Positions 44,143-56,771 of a stretch of DNA of 64,000 nucleotides are shown here, one piece after another (the stretch's first letter is position 1; each line of letters opens with the position of its first letter). This DNA comes from Branchiostoma belcheri (lineage: Eukaryota > Chordata > Leptocardii > Amphioxiformes > Branchiostomatidae). The notes under the pieces were generated by a model. The model was not told the origin of the DNA. It saw nothing but the letters and a program-made list of their open reading frames with translations, and searched no databases. The stretch lies in contig NW_017803246.1 in assembly GCF_001625305.1 (NCBI RefSeq), forward strand, positions 188,314 through 252,313, in the 5' to 3' direction. Position numbers and translations under genes: made by a program.

Positions 44143-44375
44143 TAGCCTGTACCAGGCTTCGGGAGGCGGCTGGACAGAGTAAAAATTGGTCAAATAGCTG
44201 AGATAACATGCCGAGGGAGTTGGTCCGCTAGAGAGTACGTTTGCCAATGCCATGGAGTTAAAATCTTGTATTTAACCTCCTTGGTTTTGCCGCACCTGAG
44301 TGTGACAATTTCTACTCCGGGTGACCGATTTCTACTCTTCCCATGCAGCCGTCTCCTGAAGCCTGGTAGAGGCTA
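44143..44375. mobile_element. MITE family A1, shared with the duplicate
   Basis: The ends are TAGCCTGTACCAGGC and GCCTGGTAGAGGCTA. ACGTTACC is present before and after, offset by two bases on the left. The same insertion is at 59843-60142, so it predates the segmental duplication. Confidence 0.88.
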
Positions 44376-45154
44376 ACGTTACCATGGGAATGACCTTGTT
44401 GTGTATGTGAACATGAGTGTGTTTAACCCTTGGCGTGTTGGTGAAATCGGAGGAGTGAAGTTACTGGTAATGAAGCGAATGAAGAAAAGTTATCAAACTG
44501 CAGCCCTAGGATTTGTGTGTATCATAGTTAAACACAAGTTGCCATAGGACATCGGACAAGGGCTCCAAGCAGATGTTGGGGGGATAGATGATGGCAATGT
44601 TTTCCTAATGACAATGGGACTTTTTTGACAGTCCTTAACACTACATAACCATGATGTCCAGATACTCATGACGGACATTTATATATTATATATATTCAAA
44701 TTTTGGTACAAATTATATATAAGATTTCCCACTACTTTGTAAATTGCTTAACGCATATTGTACATAACTTTTCCACTGACTGACTCCAGTTGAGCTTTCT
44801 TTTTGTAGAAAAAAAAACTACAGCAACTACTATATATAAACTAACTTCAACAGTAGTTACAAGGTGTACAACAATAGATTTTATTATTTTGTCTGAGCTT
44901 CATGAAATACAGGAACTCAATAACTCTTCATTGACACAAAAGACTCCACATACAAAAATGTACTACTACGTGACTATTATCTTGATATATACAGAAATAC
45001 AGATACAGCAATATAAGCCTAAAGGGCAGAATATTCAGAACACAGATACTTAATACACTTTTGCATGTAGTTTCATCAGATTAGAATATCAATGAATAAT
45101 AGGCTCTTTCTTAATTCCAAATCATCCCAGGTTATATATGCAGATACAGCAAAG

Positions 45155-45300
45155 ATTACAAAAATAATCTTGATCCAAGTACATACATTGTACATGTACT
45201 ATATACACCCACAAAAATAATCTTGATCCAAGTACATACATTGTACATGTACTATATACACCCACAAAAATAATCTTGATACAAGTACATATACTATATA
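45155..45300. repeat. Tandem repeat, ~59 bp unit, 2.5 copies
   Basis: ACAAAAATAATCTTGATCCA, then AGTACATACATTGTACATG and TATATACACCC repeat at 45156, 45214 and 45266. The duplicate copy B has only one unit near 61070, so it expanded after the duplication. Confidence 0.9.
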
Positions 45301-45639
45301 CATTGTACATTCTTGCATAGTTTCATCATGTTGGTAAATAGATCAATGGACATTGGGTTCTTTGTTGGACAATTTTGTTTAGTTACAAAGAAACTAAAAT
45401 CCACAATGACATTGACTGATACAGCAAAGATACATGTAGTACAACGTTTGTTTCTTCACTCTGGATACTTTATCTGAAATGTTCAAAGTTATGCACAAAA
45501 ATTGTCCCTACAAAATATTATTAACATTTCGTAGATCATCTCAATGTCCTCATCCTGAGTGAATTTGGCTGAAACTGGTTTGTTTGGTTCACGTCATTCT
45601 GAGCTGGTGTTGTCTGAAACAAAGTACAATATATTTAAG

Positions 45640-45842
45640 GGTTAATGACCCGCCACGAGGTGAATATGGTGTGATAAAGCCTTGGCAGTTGCTATAACCA
45701 GAGTCTTGTATAATGTCCTTGCTATAACCACCGAATAAAGCCATTGAGTGAGCGCATGCGAACGAGGTGGCTTTATGAGGTGGTCATAGCAACTGACAAG
45801 GCTTTATCACACCATATTCACAGAGAAAGGGCGGGCCATTAG
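45640..45842. mobile_element. Inverted-repeat element in the inserted segment
   Basis: GAATATGGTGTGATAAAGCC pairs with GGCTTTATCACACCATATTC. The outer ends include ACCCGCC and GGGCGGG. The middle holds TTGCTATAACCA-type short repeats. Superfamily unknown. Confidence 0.75.
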
Positions 45843-46077
45843 TGCTATTATCATATAGCCTATCAAAACTTACACGGTAAAGAGTAACACATTCCTGTAT
45901 AACAAATATATCTAAATTATATAACAAACCATTACAGTCACTCCTCTATCCTCCCGTCCGCTGGCCACTGTTCCTGTGCATCTTTCTCGATTCCAAGGGC
46001 CCACATATTGAGTCTAAATGGGCCTCAATCAGATCTTCTATGACAAATTCTGACACACCATTGTCTAAAATTGTATT

Positions 46078-46590
46078 GATGTTGATGTTTTATTAGATAT
46101 CCATTAGATTAGATATCAAATCTAATCTATTCTTCCTGGATTCATAAAAACAAGGCACACAAATATAATACAAATTAAGGCACATAACATAACACTTGCA
46201 TCCATTAGACTGCAACTAGCGTAAAACTACAGAACAATAAACAGTTACAACTACAAAGCAACACGACAAAGCAACACGACATTGACATTGGGAGGTCAGA
46301 GGTCAGATACAATGATAATATATACAGCTCCTTGCTTGTGTCAGTACCTTACCACCAGTGCTTTAAGGGTTTGTTTGTATCTATCTTACGAGTTATCATG
46401 TCGTTTATGATGTTCTTGAATAGTGTTGGTGTGGTAGACCTGGCGTGTGGTGTGAGGTTGTTGTGAGATTTCGTGCATCTGTAAACGAATGTTCTTTCCA
46501 TTGCGGTTGTCTTCGGTTTAGGCAGTCTTAAGCCACCTCCTGTCGCAAGTCGGGTGCTATGGCCATGGGAATTATCTGTTCGTTGTAACC
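46078..46590 (-). mobile_element. 5'-truncated LINE, 3' end copy
   Basis: Nearly identical to the 3' end of the LINE at 47655-49275 on the same strand, from the TTTATTAGATATCC tail to the ORF2 C-terminus. It is cut off at GTTGTAACCT, 20 bp before a splice acceptor of the plus-strand exon at 46611. Confidence 0.92.
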
Positions 46591-46610
46591 TCCGTAAACG
46601 TTGTTAACAG

Positions 46611-47168
46611 ATCACGGGATTCGTGGCTTCATGGGCAGCATTCTGAGTGTGAACACAGGAAACAGCAGCACCATCAACACCAGCCTGGTGTCCACACAGA
46701 ACAACATCAACAGCCGCACACAGCGCAAGCAGATCTTTGCACAGACAGGGATCTTGTAAGTAAAATCATTTTACAAACACTTAAGAAAAGCTGATTAAAA
46801 GTGTATCTTGTGAATTTCAGCTCAGTTCATTTTAATACAATCAATTAGCATGTACACAGAAATTGCAACATGAAATATGTTGAAAGTTAACTTACAAACT
46901 AGTAGTAAAAGAACAAAGCTGTCAACATTAAGAATACGGTTAAAGCATAACATTTCAAACTAAGTTTTCATTCTTCATCATCAGTCAGTCCCATGGGATC
47001 AAACCTTTTTTCCAAGAACTTTGTGTTAACTAGTTTTACTTGTCAATGATTCTAACACCATGATTGTGATGATCTATGCAGTGATGGCAGGACAGTGGCG
47101 ATCAAGAAGGTCCAAAAGCAATGCTTTCAGCTAACCAGGACCATCAGGATGGAGGTACAGCAAGTCAG
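46611..47168 (+). CDS. Receptor guanylate cyclase, two orphan kinase-homology-domain exons
   Basis: Two exons join in phase: 46611-46755 (acceptor GTTAACAG, donor GTAAGT) and 47082-47168 (acceptor TATGCAG, donor GTGGGA). They encode ...RGFMGSILSVNTGNSST..., RKQIFAQTGIF and DGRTVAIKKVQKQCFQLTRT. This matches the start of the pseudokinase (kinase homology) domain of natriuretic-peptide-receptor-type membrane guanylate cyclases, which make cGMP; VAIKK holds the lysine of the ATP-binding fold. No extracellular, membrane or cyclase exon lies nearby. The next expected exon would fall near the N gap at 47461 or is absent. The whole block is missing from the duplicate copy B. It may be a transposed fragment, part of a gene interleaved in the NLR 3' UTR intron, or a misassembly. 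Confidence 0.75.
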
Positions 47169-47460
47169 GTGGGATCTCGCATTACTTAGTCAAAAGCCGG
47201 AAGAATATGTAGGATTTTAACGGATAGTTGAAGGTGCATTGTGTATCTCTGTTGTTCTGAGAAAATGCTATTATAATAATTTCATTCAAATAACTTCTTG
47301 GAATTTAATACTTTGGAAGTGAAGTGAACTTCAAGGTAAATATCATTAAACATAACCTATTCAAATTAGGATCTCATTTGCTTGATTTATGACAAAATGC
47401 TGGAATGACTTTCTTAGACTGTCATGGGGTCCTAAAATTGGGAATGTGTCAAATTTATAT

Positions 47461-47480
47461 NNNNNNNNNNNNNNNNNNNN
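47461..47480. other. Assembly gap (20 N)
   Basis: A short run of N lies between the orphan exons and the LINE. True length unknown. Confidence 0.99.
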
Positions 47481-47654
47481 GCAAACTAGTAGAGTCTGTG
47501 GCTGTTATAATAAGAAGTTTATTGCAAATTCATGCCCGGAGGCTAATTGCAAATTACAAACTAACATAGAAGAACAATGAAACAGAGTATAAAATAACAA
47601 TCTACATAATGAAAGGTAGCTGTCTAAATCTACAGCAATGTCTAAAACTGTGTC

Positions 47655-49275
47655 AGACTCAGAATGTTGTTTGATGTTTGATGTTTTATTAGATATCCAT
47701 TAGATTAGATAACAAATCTAATCTATTCTTCCTGGATTCACAAACAGTACACAAATGTAATACAAATTAAGGCACAAAACATAACATAACATAACACTTG
47801 CATCCATTAGACTACAACTAGCGTAAAACTACAGAACAATAAACAGTTACAACTACAAAGCAACACGACAAAGCAACACGACATTGACATTGGGAGGTCA
47901 GAGGTCAGATACAATTATAATATATACAGCTCCTTGCTTGTGTCAGTACCTTACCACCAGTGCTTTAAGGGTTTGTTTGTATCTATCTTACGAGTTATCA
48001 TGTCGTTTAAGATGTTCTTGAATAGTGTTGGTGTGGTAGACCTGGCGTGTGGTGTGAGGTTGTTGTGAGATTTTGTGCATCTGTAAACGAATGTTCTTTC
48101 CATTGCGGTTGTCTTTGGTTTAGGCAGTCTTAAGCCACCTCCTGTCGCAAGTCGGGTGCTATGGCCATGGGAATTATCTATTCGTTGTAACCTGTCGTAG
48201 ATCGCTTCTGGTTTTTCAGCTACCAAAATTTTATTGAACATCATTAACGTGTTTTTGTACAGTCTTCCTTTCACTGATAGCCAGTTCAACCTTTCATGCA
48301 TAGTGTTCGTGTTACAGTTGTACTTTTCATCTAACACCAGTCTAGCTGCTCTGTTTTGGAGAATTTGTAATTTGTCGAGTTTTGATTGTGATCCTGCAGA
48401 CAGTAAACACGAGCAGTAGTCCAAGTGACCAAGCACCAGTGACTGCACCACTATCTTTAAAGTTTCACTAGTGAGAAAGTCTTTTGATCTCTTGAGAGAT
48501 GCCAACGCACCTGACATTTTGGACTTAACTTTATCAAGTTGTAGATCCCAGGATAACTGTTGGTCCATCAAAACGCCAAGAAGTTTTGCCTGTTCTACTT
48601 GTTCTATTGTTTGATTGCCCATGGTGAGATGTAGATTTGTGTTTTGTTTCAGTTTGTGACGGCTACCTAACACAATGGTCTTGGTTTTGCCCACGTTTAG
48701 AACTAGTCTATTTGCTTCTACCCAATTCCATACATGTGTCAAATCAGACTGTAGTTTGCGTTGTATCACTGCTACACTCGGACCTGACGCAGAAGGAGTT
48801 GTGTCGTCGGCATACATCACTATGTCTGAATGTGTTACTACTGTAGGGAGATCATTGGTATAAATACAGAAGAGTAAAGGGCCTAAGCAGCTTCCTTGAG
48901 GAACGCCGCTCTTGCACTCTTTGTGTGACGATAAACTTCCATTTACAAACACAGTCTGGGTTCTGTTAGTCAAGTAACTTCTGAGCCAACCAAGAGCAGA
49001 TTCTACAAATCCATAACATTTCAATTTAGCAAGTAAGATATCATGATTAACAACATCAAATGCGGCGCTGAAATCCAGAAGAACGGTACCCACTAGATTG
49101 CCTTTGTCAATTTCCTCCAGCCATCTATCTGACATCTGAACTAGGGCACTTGATGTAGAGTGATACTGTTTATATGCGTGCTGGCTGTGGGATAGAATGT
49201 CATTGGAGGTAAGGTAAGTATGAATTTGGTATTCCCTGTAGTGTGATGATTTTACGTGTTCTATCAGAGTTCATT
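47655..49275 (-). mobile_element. 5'-truncated non-LTR retrotransposon (LINE), reverse transcriptase region
   Basis: The minus-strand frame is open from about 49265 to the stop at 47951. It encodes the RT fingers-palm and thumb regions of a CR1/jockey-like LINE: LVGTVLLDFSAAFDVVNHD, GVPQGSCLGPLLF, the catalytic YADDTT box and a conserved NVGKTKTIVL segment. The RT catalytic box is intact. The endonuclease and the first RT blocks are missing upstream, as expected for 5' truncation. The 3' UTR ends in ACAAATCTAATC/TTATTAGAT-type repeats near 47670-47730. Confidence 0.93.
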
Positions 49276-50166
49276 TGACTTCACTGGAACTTCGGAACAG
49301 AACCGTTATAGCCAAAAGAATAGAACAAGCTTCCATTTGAGGTCATCTGAGGTCATTTGGATGTTTCAATACAGAAATGTACTTACTAGGGGGGTGGCGC
49401 GAAATATGTTTTCTTTCGCTCAAAATTCAGATGTATTGACATGGTCTTTATTTTGTTATGTATTGCTAAATAAATTGAGTGATGACAAGACGGTAAATAT
49501 TTCTATTCAACAACGCAAGGAAACGTGCTACAAATGTCAGCAAAAAGAGTCAACTCCCCTGCAAATGGTTTGCTCCGGGTCGTGCTTTATTGTGCAACAA
49601 AGCACACTTGTGAGAATAAAACACACCTGGCAATACTTGTATCATTGTAACTGTGACATTATGGCGTCATAATCAATATGGAATGGGGGCTTCTGATTGG
49701 TCAACGCCACCTGGCTATATGATAATATATAATACAGTACTGTGACGATATACAATACAATACATTATAATATACAATATAAAGTTTATTCATTCATTCA
49801 TACATTGATTCTTAAATTTTTCTTACCAGATGATACAAGATAATATACAATATACATTTTGTACAATATAATCATTTTTAATATGCTGTTCCAGAAATAT
49901 TACACGATCATATACATTTAATACAACAAACGTTTTATGTAGTATTTTTAGCAGATCCTACCATCCTGAATAGAAACAAAATTAGCTCTATTATATCAAT
50001 GTCCTCAGACTCCTCAACATGTTGTAATGAGTAGATAATTATAACTAAATAATTTTTACAGTTCTATATTAATATCCCCAACATGTTGACATTGTTATAA
50101 CCTAACAAATACAGCATACTAACCTGAGCTGAGGAAATGTACAGAACAGGTCACCATGTTGGGGAC

Positions 50167-53100
50167 TCAGTACAGCTCCAGGCAGCTGGCTGTGGTGTCT
50201 GCTCCCTCAGGAACTCCATGCCTAGTGTACCTGTATATGGAAAATGGAAAACAGAGTTGCTGAGTTACAATAATTAACATCATATTGTCATTATAACTTG
50301 AATAACAGAAAATGGGAGTAAATCTACTAATGAAAAAAAAGAGATTCACAAATCATTTGGTGCCAGATAGGTTATTGCACACTTACATGTAAAACTGGTA
50401 CATACCTTATAGAAAGTATGTGTACCAGAACAGGAGTGTATCTATTAGGTGCATTTATTACAACTTGATTGTGCAAATACATCTAGTGCAGTCTTGAATG
50501 TAGAGAAAAAGACAAATCCTCATCACTCAGATTTCTAACACCTGTTAATCTCATTAGAGTCCCTTTAAGATACCCTGGAGTAGAGCATGTCTATAGGATA
50601 ACCAATATAACTCACAACAGCTGCTCCAGTGTTGGGTGTTCCTCAGCAGCCTGCACCACAGCCTGGAACCCTGCAGGCGCCATGGAGATGTCATGCAGGT
50701 ACAGCTCCTCCAGGGCAGGGAGTCTGGGTAGAGCCTTGGCCAAATCCATGGCAGCGGTGTCAGACAGGTGTGTAGGTGTGACCCAGGGACCAGACATGTA
50801 CAGCCCGGTCAGTGCCGGCAGTGTGCTGATGAGCTGTGCGACCCTCCCCAGTCCGGTTCCTGTTACTCCCCTATTGTACCCGATGTGCAGCTCCTGTAGT
50901 GTGGTGTTATAGTGAGGGGCTGTGGTCAGACTCTTGTCACCAGGTGGGTTTTGTTCCATGTCCAAACTGCTGGGCTGGCCAAGTGTTTGCACCAGTGAGA
51001 CAATCCCTGAGTCTCCTATGTTATTGTCACTCACATTCAACACCTGTAATTGCACCAGGTGAGGCAGAGCTTTGATCAGGGATGATATTCCCCTGTCACT
51101 GATACCTGTGCTACTGAGAACCAACACCTTTATGGCTGTGAGGTGGTGGAGGATAGCAGCCAGGCATTCCAGCCCGGGGTCTCCTATGGCATTAACACTA
51201 ATGTCCAGTTTGATCAGTCTGGTTAACTTACACAGTGCAGGGACCAGTGTGCGCATGCCTGTGGGGCTGATACGGGCCCAACGCAGGTCCAACACCTGCA
51301 TGGCAGTGAAGGTGTGGAGGACGGTGGTGAGAGATTCCATCCCAGTGTCACCGATCTTATTACCACCTATATCCAGTTCTCTCAGTCCCACTAGGTGGTG
51401 CATGTAGGGAGCCAGGGATGACATGCCCACAGCTGTCATCCTGACAAACTCAAGACGGAGTACAGCCAGGTGTGGAACACTGGACAGCCCAACCTGTAGG
51501 ACTTCCATCCCAGCATCACCAAGGTCAGAGTTCTCAATAAGATCCAGCTCCTCTAACAGAGACATGTGTCTGAACCCCTGCACAAGTGGCTGGAGTGATG
51601 ATGGTGTTAGGTTTGTCCATGACAGATCCAGTGCCCTCAGACAGGGAACATTCTTCAGAACTGAAACCAGCCTGGCTGTCAGATCAGGGGAGTTAAATGT
51701 TACATAGTTCAGTCTTAGGTCTAACTGCAGGCCAGGAACACGTGAGGTGAAAATCTGTTCCAGGTACTGAAGAGCTTCTGATGTATCAACAAAAGGTGAT
51801 CCTAGTATCATTCTATCAGGGAGATGTGATGACTGGATGTTTTCCAAGTAATACTTTAGAGCAGCATGTTGTTTACTGAGTATGTAGCGGTCCAAGATGA
51901 TAACTGGTAGAGCTCTGCTGACAGCCTGCAGAACACCCTGCTCCTTTCTTTCATTCAGGATATTCAGGCACAGCAACATGAACCTCTTGTAAGTTTCAAC
52001 TGACTTCTTAACATCTGGCTTTACAGGTAGGTGGGTCTTCTCCTGAAAGTCATCTGGTCTTAAATGTGAAAACTCCTTACTGCTGAGCTTGCTTAGTTCC
52101 TCCATCACAGCTTGTGCTGCCTGTGAGTCACAGCCACATGTGAACTGAAGCAGGTTACTGAGTTCAAGTGACTTGCCTATGGAGGTGAGCTGCAGCAGCT
52201 CAACAATGTCTTGGTTCAATTGAGCATGAGCTACATATCGTCCGGCCAGGAACTCTTGCATGGTCTTGTGTGAAAAGTTCAGCTGTTTCCTAGGATGCAA
52301 TTTAGAGGAAGAATCCTCCAAGGAGACCACGCCCAGCTTTAACAGTAACTCCCAATTAACCTTTTCTCTCTTTACTTCTGTAAGGTCAAGCAGGGTCTCA
52401 TTCCTCAGCAGTGCCTCTAGTGCAAGCTTGCCAAGCTGCAGTAATGACTCAGCAACCTCTGTAGGCAGCCCTTCTGTTGGCATGTCCACTCCTTCCCGCT
52501 TACAGCACTTTCTGACCAGACATGTCAGCAGGTTGTCGTACAGCCCCATCATTGTTCCAGTAGACACCATCTCTTGGTCCTCCTCCCACAGCAGACACAC
52601 AAACATCAGGAACATTGGTGTATAGATTATAGTGTTCAAAAGTTCATTACTGTCAATATGTACAGCTAGTGTCTTTGTCAGTTCTTGCTTCCCAACAACA
52701 GTGAAATACTGCTGCATGTATTCCTCTACAAGTTCTTCAGAGAAGCCCATGATGTGTACATGACAGTCTGGCCGGGTGTACTGCTGCACTCCTGCTGAGG
52801 GTCGGGAGGTGATCACAATCGTGCTGTTGGGGTACATCTTGCCAGACAGCAGTTTGGGAATGGCCTGCCCGGCTGCCCTGGCCTCAGGCCGCAGCTCATC
52901 ATACCCATCTAGGAGGAAGAGCAAACGGGGCTCGTTTCTCTGTAGGATTGTTCTAATGGACTGTGCTTCAATACCTTCAGTTGTTTCATCAACACACTGG
53001 TCCCACACCATCTCCTCTATGGTCTCCCCCTCTCTCACCTCCCGGAGTCGGATCAACAGGACGATGTCGTGTCGTCTGCCCAGCTCTGTTTTCTGTGAGA

Positions 53101-56100
53101 CGGCATCTAGGGCTTCTTTGGAGAGAAACGTTGTCTTCCCCCCTCCAGCTTCACCCTCAATCAGAATGCACCTTGGTGCTGTGGACAGTCCTGTGACATC
53201 TGGGTTGAACAAGTCGTCTAATGACTTAAGTTCTTTCCTTTGTTCTTCCCTCATTGATGCTGACCTTGTATGTTTTGATTTTTGTATCAACTCTAACTGG
53301 GTGAAGATGTCAGTGAGGCTAAGTGTGAAGTTGTCATTCCAGATCAGAGGCTTGAAGTGAGTCAGTTTCAACTCATAGCGCCTCTTGACAGACTTCTGGA
53401 ACAAATCTGGAATACAAAGGACACTTTTGTAAGACTTCAAAATCAATCTTAGAGAAAATATTATGATTTTTTATGATTTAAAGCTTAAAATGTAGAGAAT
53501 GATAAAAAAAGTCAGACGAAAGCATGAAGCAGGCTCAAATATGTAATCTGAATATTTGACTGTCACAGGTTTTGAAAAGTAAACATAATTTACACTTTTT
53601 TTACCAATTTTTATTGAATTTTAAAGGCTCATAACTGCTCATAGAAACGACATATCGAAACAAAATTAACATTTTTGTAATCCTTAGTTCCTGTGTCATG
53701 AGTCCATGAAATTACATTTACCACTCTCCTTTGCATTATAAGTGCAAAAGGACACAGTCCATATGAGGTCAAAGTTCAAGGCCAGATAGCAAGGTCAAAG
53801 CTGCCAATATGCATTTACTTCAATATGAAAACTGCTACAGTAAAAAGAAAAAAAAAGTGCATCATCACAAACACAATGGCACACCACAGGCCCAATTACA
53901 GAGAAATACAGTTTACACATAACATAACATAACATAATAATGGTCGGATAAAGAGGCTATATAGCCTATATAAATCCGCTTCTTAAGCTAAACGTTTAAA
54001 CAACACAAAGTTCAGTTCTAAGCTTAAATATTTTTTATCTTTAACTATATTTTTTAGCTGCAAACAAGGATTGGATGATCCAACCCTTCTTAAAGCATGT
54101 AATACTTATACTATTATAATATAATCTCCTCTGTTGTTTCAATAAATTCACACAAAAAACTTGAGAGCTGAAATCTCCAAAACAGAGTTTTTTAAGTTTG
54201 ATAGCACTAAGAGAGTACTGTTACCTTCAAATACTAAACATACTAACCCCATTTCCAGAGCAAACAGTTGTTCTGGCTAACTACGTAGTTACAGTTTGCT
54301 GGGCACATGCAGTCATGTAAATATAAAGCCAAACCTTATTAACAAAACTTATTGACAGTGGAAAGTTTAACGTAGATGATGTACTTCCTATCATTTTTGA
54401 TGTCAATTATGATTCCCACCTGTCAGATTGACACCTGTCACTGAAGTAGACACTGTTCCTGCAGCTTCAGCTGGAACTTCTGCCAGTGCTAAAATAGAAC
54501 ACAAAAGGATTACCTGGTGGTACCATTTTTTCTGAACTCTCATAAAGAACAGTTTCAATCATTAACGTTGCAAATATCTTTTTAAGCATTGTTTCTCTTA
54601 AAACCTCAAACTTCAGAGACCAGAACATTTTAGAATCTGCCAAAGGTGGAAGTTTGATCTTTCACAGTGATTTTATTCTTCAGGGTATTTACACAAATCA
54701 AAGTGAAAATAAAACATATTTTATTTCCTATTTTTATATTGAGAATGATGATATGCAAGATACAAATTAAACTAGAAAGGCCGACATTTGCTTTGGAATT
54801 TTATTCATGGAACATCGAAATGTGTTGGCAATAGTTAGATGGTTAGTAAATTAAAAAAGACAAATCAAGCAATATCAGGCAATTACCTGAGCAAATGAAA
54901 TATTGCATATAATATTGTGTTGCTGCACTGCAACAATACATCAATCATAACAAGCATTCTTAACACTATATTTTCATCATAAGGTAAGGACAAGATATGT
55001 GATATATCGAGTCTTGATGCATTCCATGACAAAAGGCCAGTGCACTAGAAGTCTCGGTGTAGTTCATCAATTAAAGGATGGATTCCACGACTATAAAGGG
55101 CAGTAGTATTCTTGGCATGGCAATGGGGGTCATCACTTCATTGAAGAATTCCCCGACCAAAGGCCAGTATTAGATAGCATAAAAACATTGGGACAGTGAA
55201 CATAACAACATGATTGTGACCCTGTTTACATGGATCAAAATGATAAAAATAACGTTAACTAACTCAAGAGCCTTTGACATATAAGGGATGACCAACATTT
55301 TCTTGAATTATCTCTTACCTTCCTCATGTGATTCCCCATCTTCAGAATCAGATTCAGTTCTTGGTTTCTTCGACTTTTCTCCAGGGGTTTGTTCCAGGTG
55401 TTTTTCCTTCCTTTTACGTTTGCTTGTGGATGGCTGTGGCTCCCGTAACTCTGCATGCATGGATGAGCAATACATGTACGTTAGGTATGGACCAGGAAAT
55501 ATTTAACTATGTACGATAATGGTTGTTTTATTTCCCATGCCTCCCTTATCCAAATTCTTTTGCTACACTATACTCTATAGATTGTTGCTATATGGGCATT
55601 CAAAAGTTCTGTGTACTAAAAATTAAATACAACTAATCACAATCATTGGAATCTGTAGTAGCATCTCATTCCTTATCTAACCGGTAGTGTCATTCTCAAA
55701 GTCTCTCACTCTAAATATATCTTCATCTTACACAGACGTTATAGTATCGTAAAACAGAATTGGATCAAGCTAGAGATGTTATTGGGGAAACTTTCATTTT
55801 AAGCAACTAAACGTAACGGCGTTAAACATCTCATAAAATCGTCCAATCGATCAATCAATCAATCAATCTTTATTCAAACAACTGGCAGACGATAGTCTGA
55901 ATTGAGTTGTTTTTTACAGACAACATCAGTTCATAAAATTATCCGTTTGAACTAAACTAATGGTTTAAAAATTACATAATTTCATGGACATGTTATTGAG
56001 AATCTGAATCTGTTATAATAAGAAAAGGTAAACGCACCTTCTAAACTCTCTGCAGTCCACTGTTCATCAATGTTAATAAGTGCCTGTTTCAGAACTTGTA

Positions 56101-56764
56101 GAGTAGCTCCCCTTCCCTTCCTGTTTCTCCATCTGTCCAGCACTTCTCTGCACCTGTGGTCTTGATCAGGCTCATCTGTCCTGATTCCTTTTATTTCATT
56201 CCTGTTGAACCCTAACTTCCGGGCCAGGTCGTCCCACTTGTGACTGATGCCATTGATGACTCTGTCGAAATATTCCTCCACATCAACTGTAACGTTTAAG
56301 GGCATTTCATTATGACATGAATATAACCAGTATTATGTATGAAGTATGATACTTTAGTGGGTTTTTCTTCCATTGCTTTTGCAGTTGTAGATGCTGGCAT
56401 TTGTTAACCTTTTAAAGCACCAAACATTAAGGCTACTCAGAGAACGGCAGTTAAACCTTTAGGATTGAAAATCCAAATAAGATCGTTGAAAATTTGAACT
56501 GATCATCTAGCAGTTAATCATGATATAATCATATCCTCCACTCAATAACAATCTTATCTTCACAAATAAGACTATTCTTGTATGTCCTAAAGAGTTATAC
56601 AAATAAGGTCCTGATTTGCATAAATGTCATCTGTAATGAACTTCTTTGTTCTATGTATCATATCTGGTACTTTATTGAACAGGCTTGGCACATAAAATGT
56701 GGCCTTTTTATCATCAGAATGGTTCATTCTTACCAGGTTGACTGTCTTGTTGGTTGTCAGCCAT
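50167..56764 (-). CDS. Death-NACHT-LRR (NLR-type) receptor, 1111 aa, six coding exons
   Basis: NLRs are cytosolic innate sensors that oligomerise through NACHT and signal through N-terminal adaptor domains. Coding exons in transcript order: 56734-56764, 56038-56286, 55319-55450, 54420-54488, 50616-53406, 50167-50230. They total 3336 nt, exactly 1112 codons with TGA, all with GT-AG sites. Residues 11-93 are a Death domain (WDDLARKLGFNRNEI; VLDRWRNRKG). Residues 94-160 are a polar linker with KRKRKEK followed by KKPRTESDSEDGES, a possible nuclear signal and CK2 sites. NACHT runs from about 235: Walker A GEAGGGKT at 245-252, Walker B LLFLLDGYDE at 322-331, sensor SRPS near 361. FSHKTMQEFLAG at ~538-549 is the winged-helix end. 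LRRs of ribonuclease-inhibitor type span ~720-1085. The start exon has an upstream acceptor TTCCAG, so a leader exon is expected. The putative 3' UTR is spliced across the 45.6-49.9 kb insertion. Confidence 0.93.
53447..54419. other. NLR intron with possible LINE 3' tail
   Basis: An (ACATAACATA)n tract at 53925-53940 followed by ~150 bp of AT-rich sequence resembles a retrotransposon 3' end. No exon was seen here other than 54420-54488 beyond it. Confidence 0.4.
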
Positions 56765-56771
56765 TATTTTT

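Larger units (their letters stand above)
43510..45625. repeat. Segmental duplication, copy A part 1
   Basis: Matches 59365-61400 over most of its length, interrupted by MITE insertions on both sides. It holds the XKR start and promoter and the putative terminal 3' UTR exon of the downstream-facing NLR gene. The duplication resumes at about 49880-53446 (copy B 61415-64000). Confidence 0.9.

Noticed and set aside
50682..53360. Plus-strand open frames opposite the NLR exon
   Set aside because: Antisense shadows; the minus strand has NACHT and LRR motifs and exact splice phase.
55259..55456. 65-codon minus frame beginning MQSYGSHSHPQ
   Set aside because: Wrong frame of a real exon (55319-55450); the phase-compatible frame gives the basic/acidic linker.
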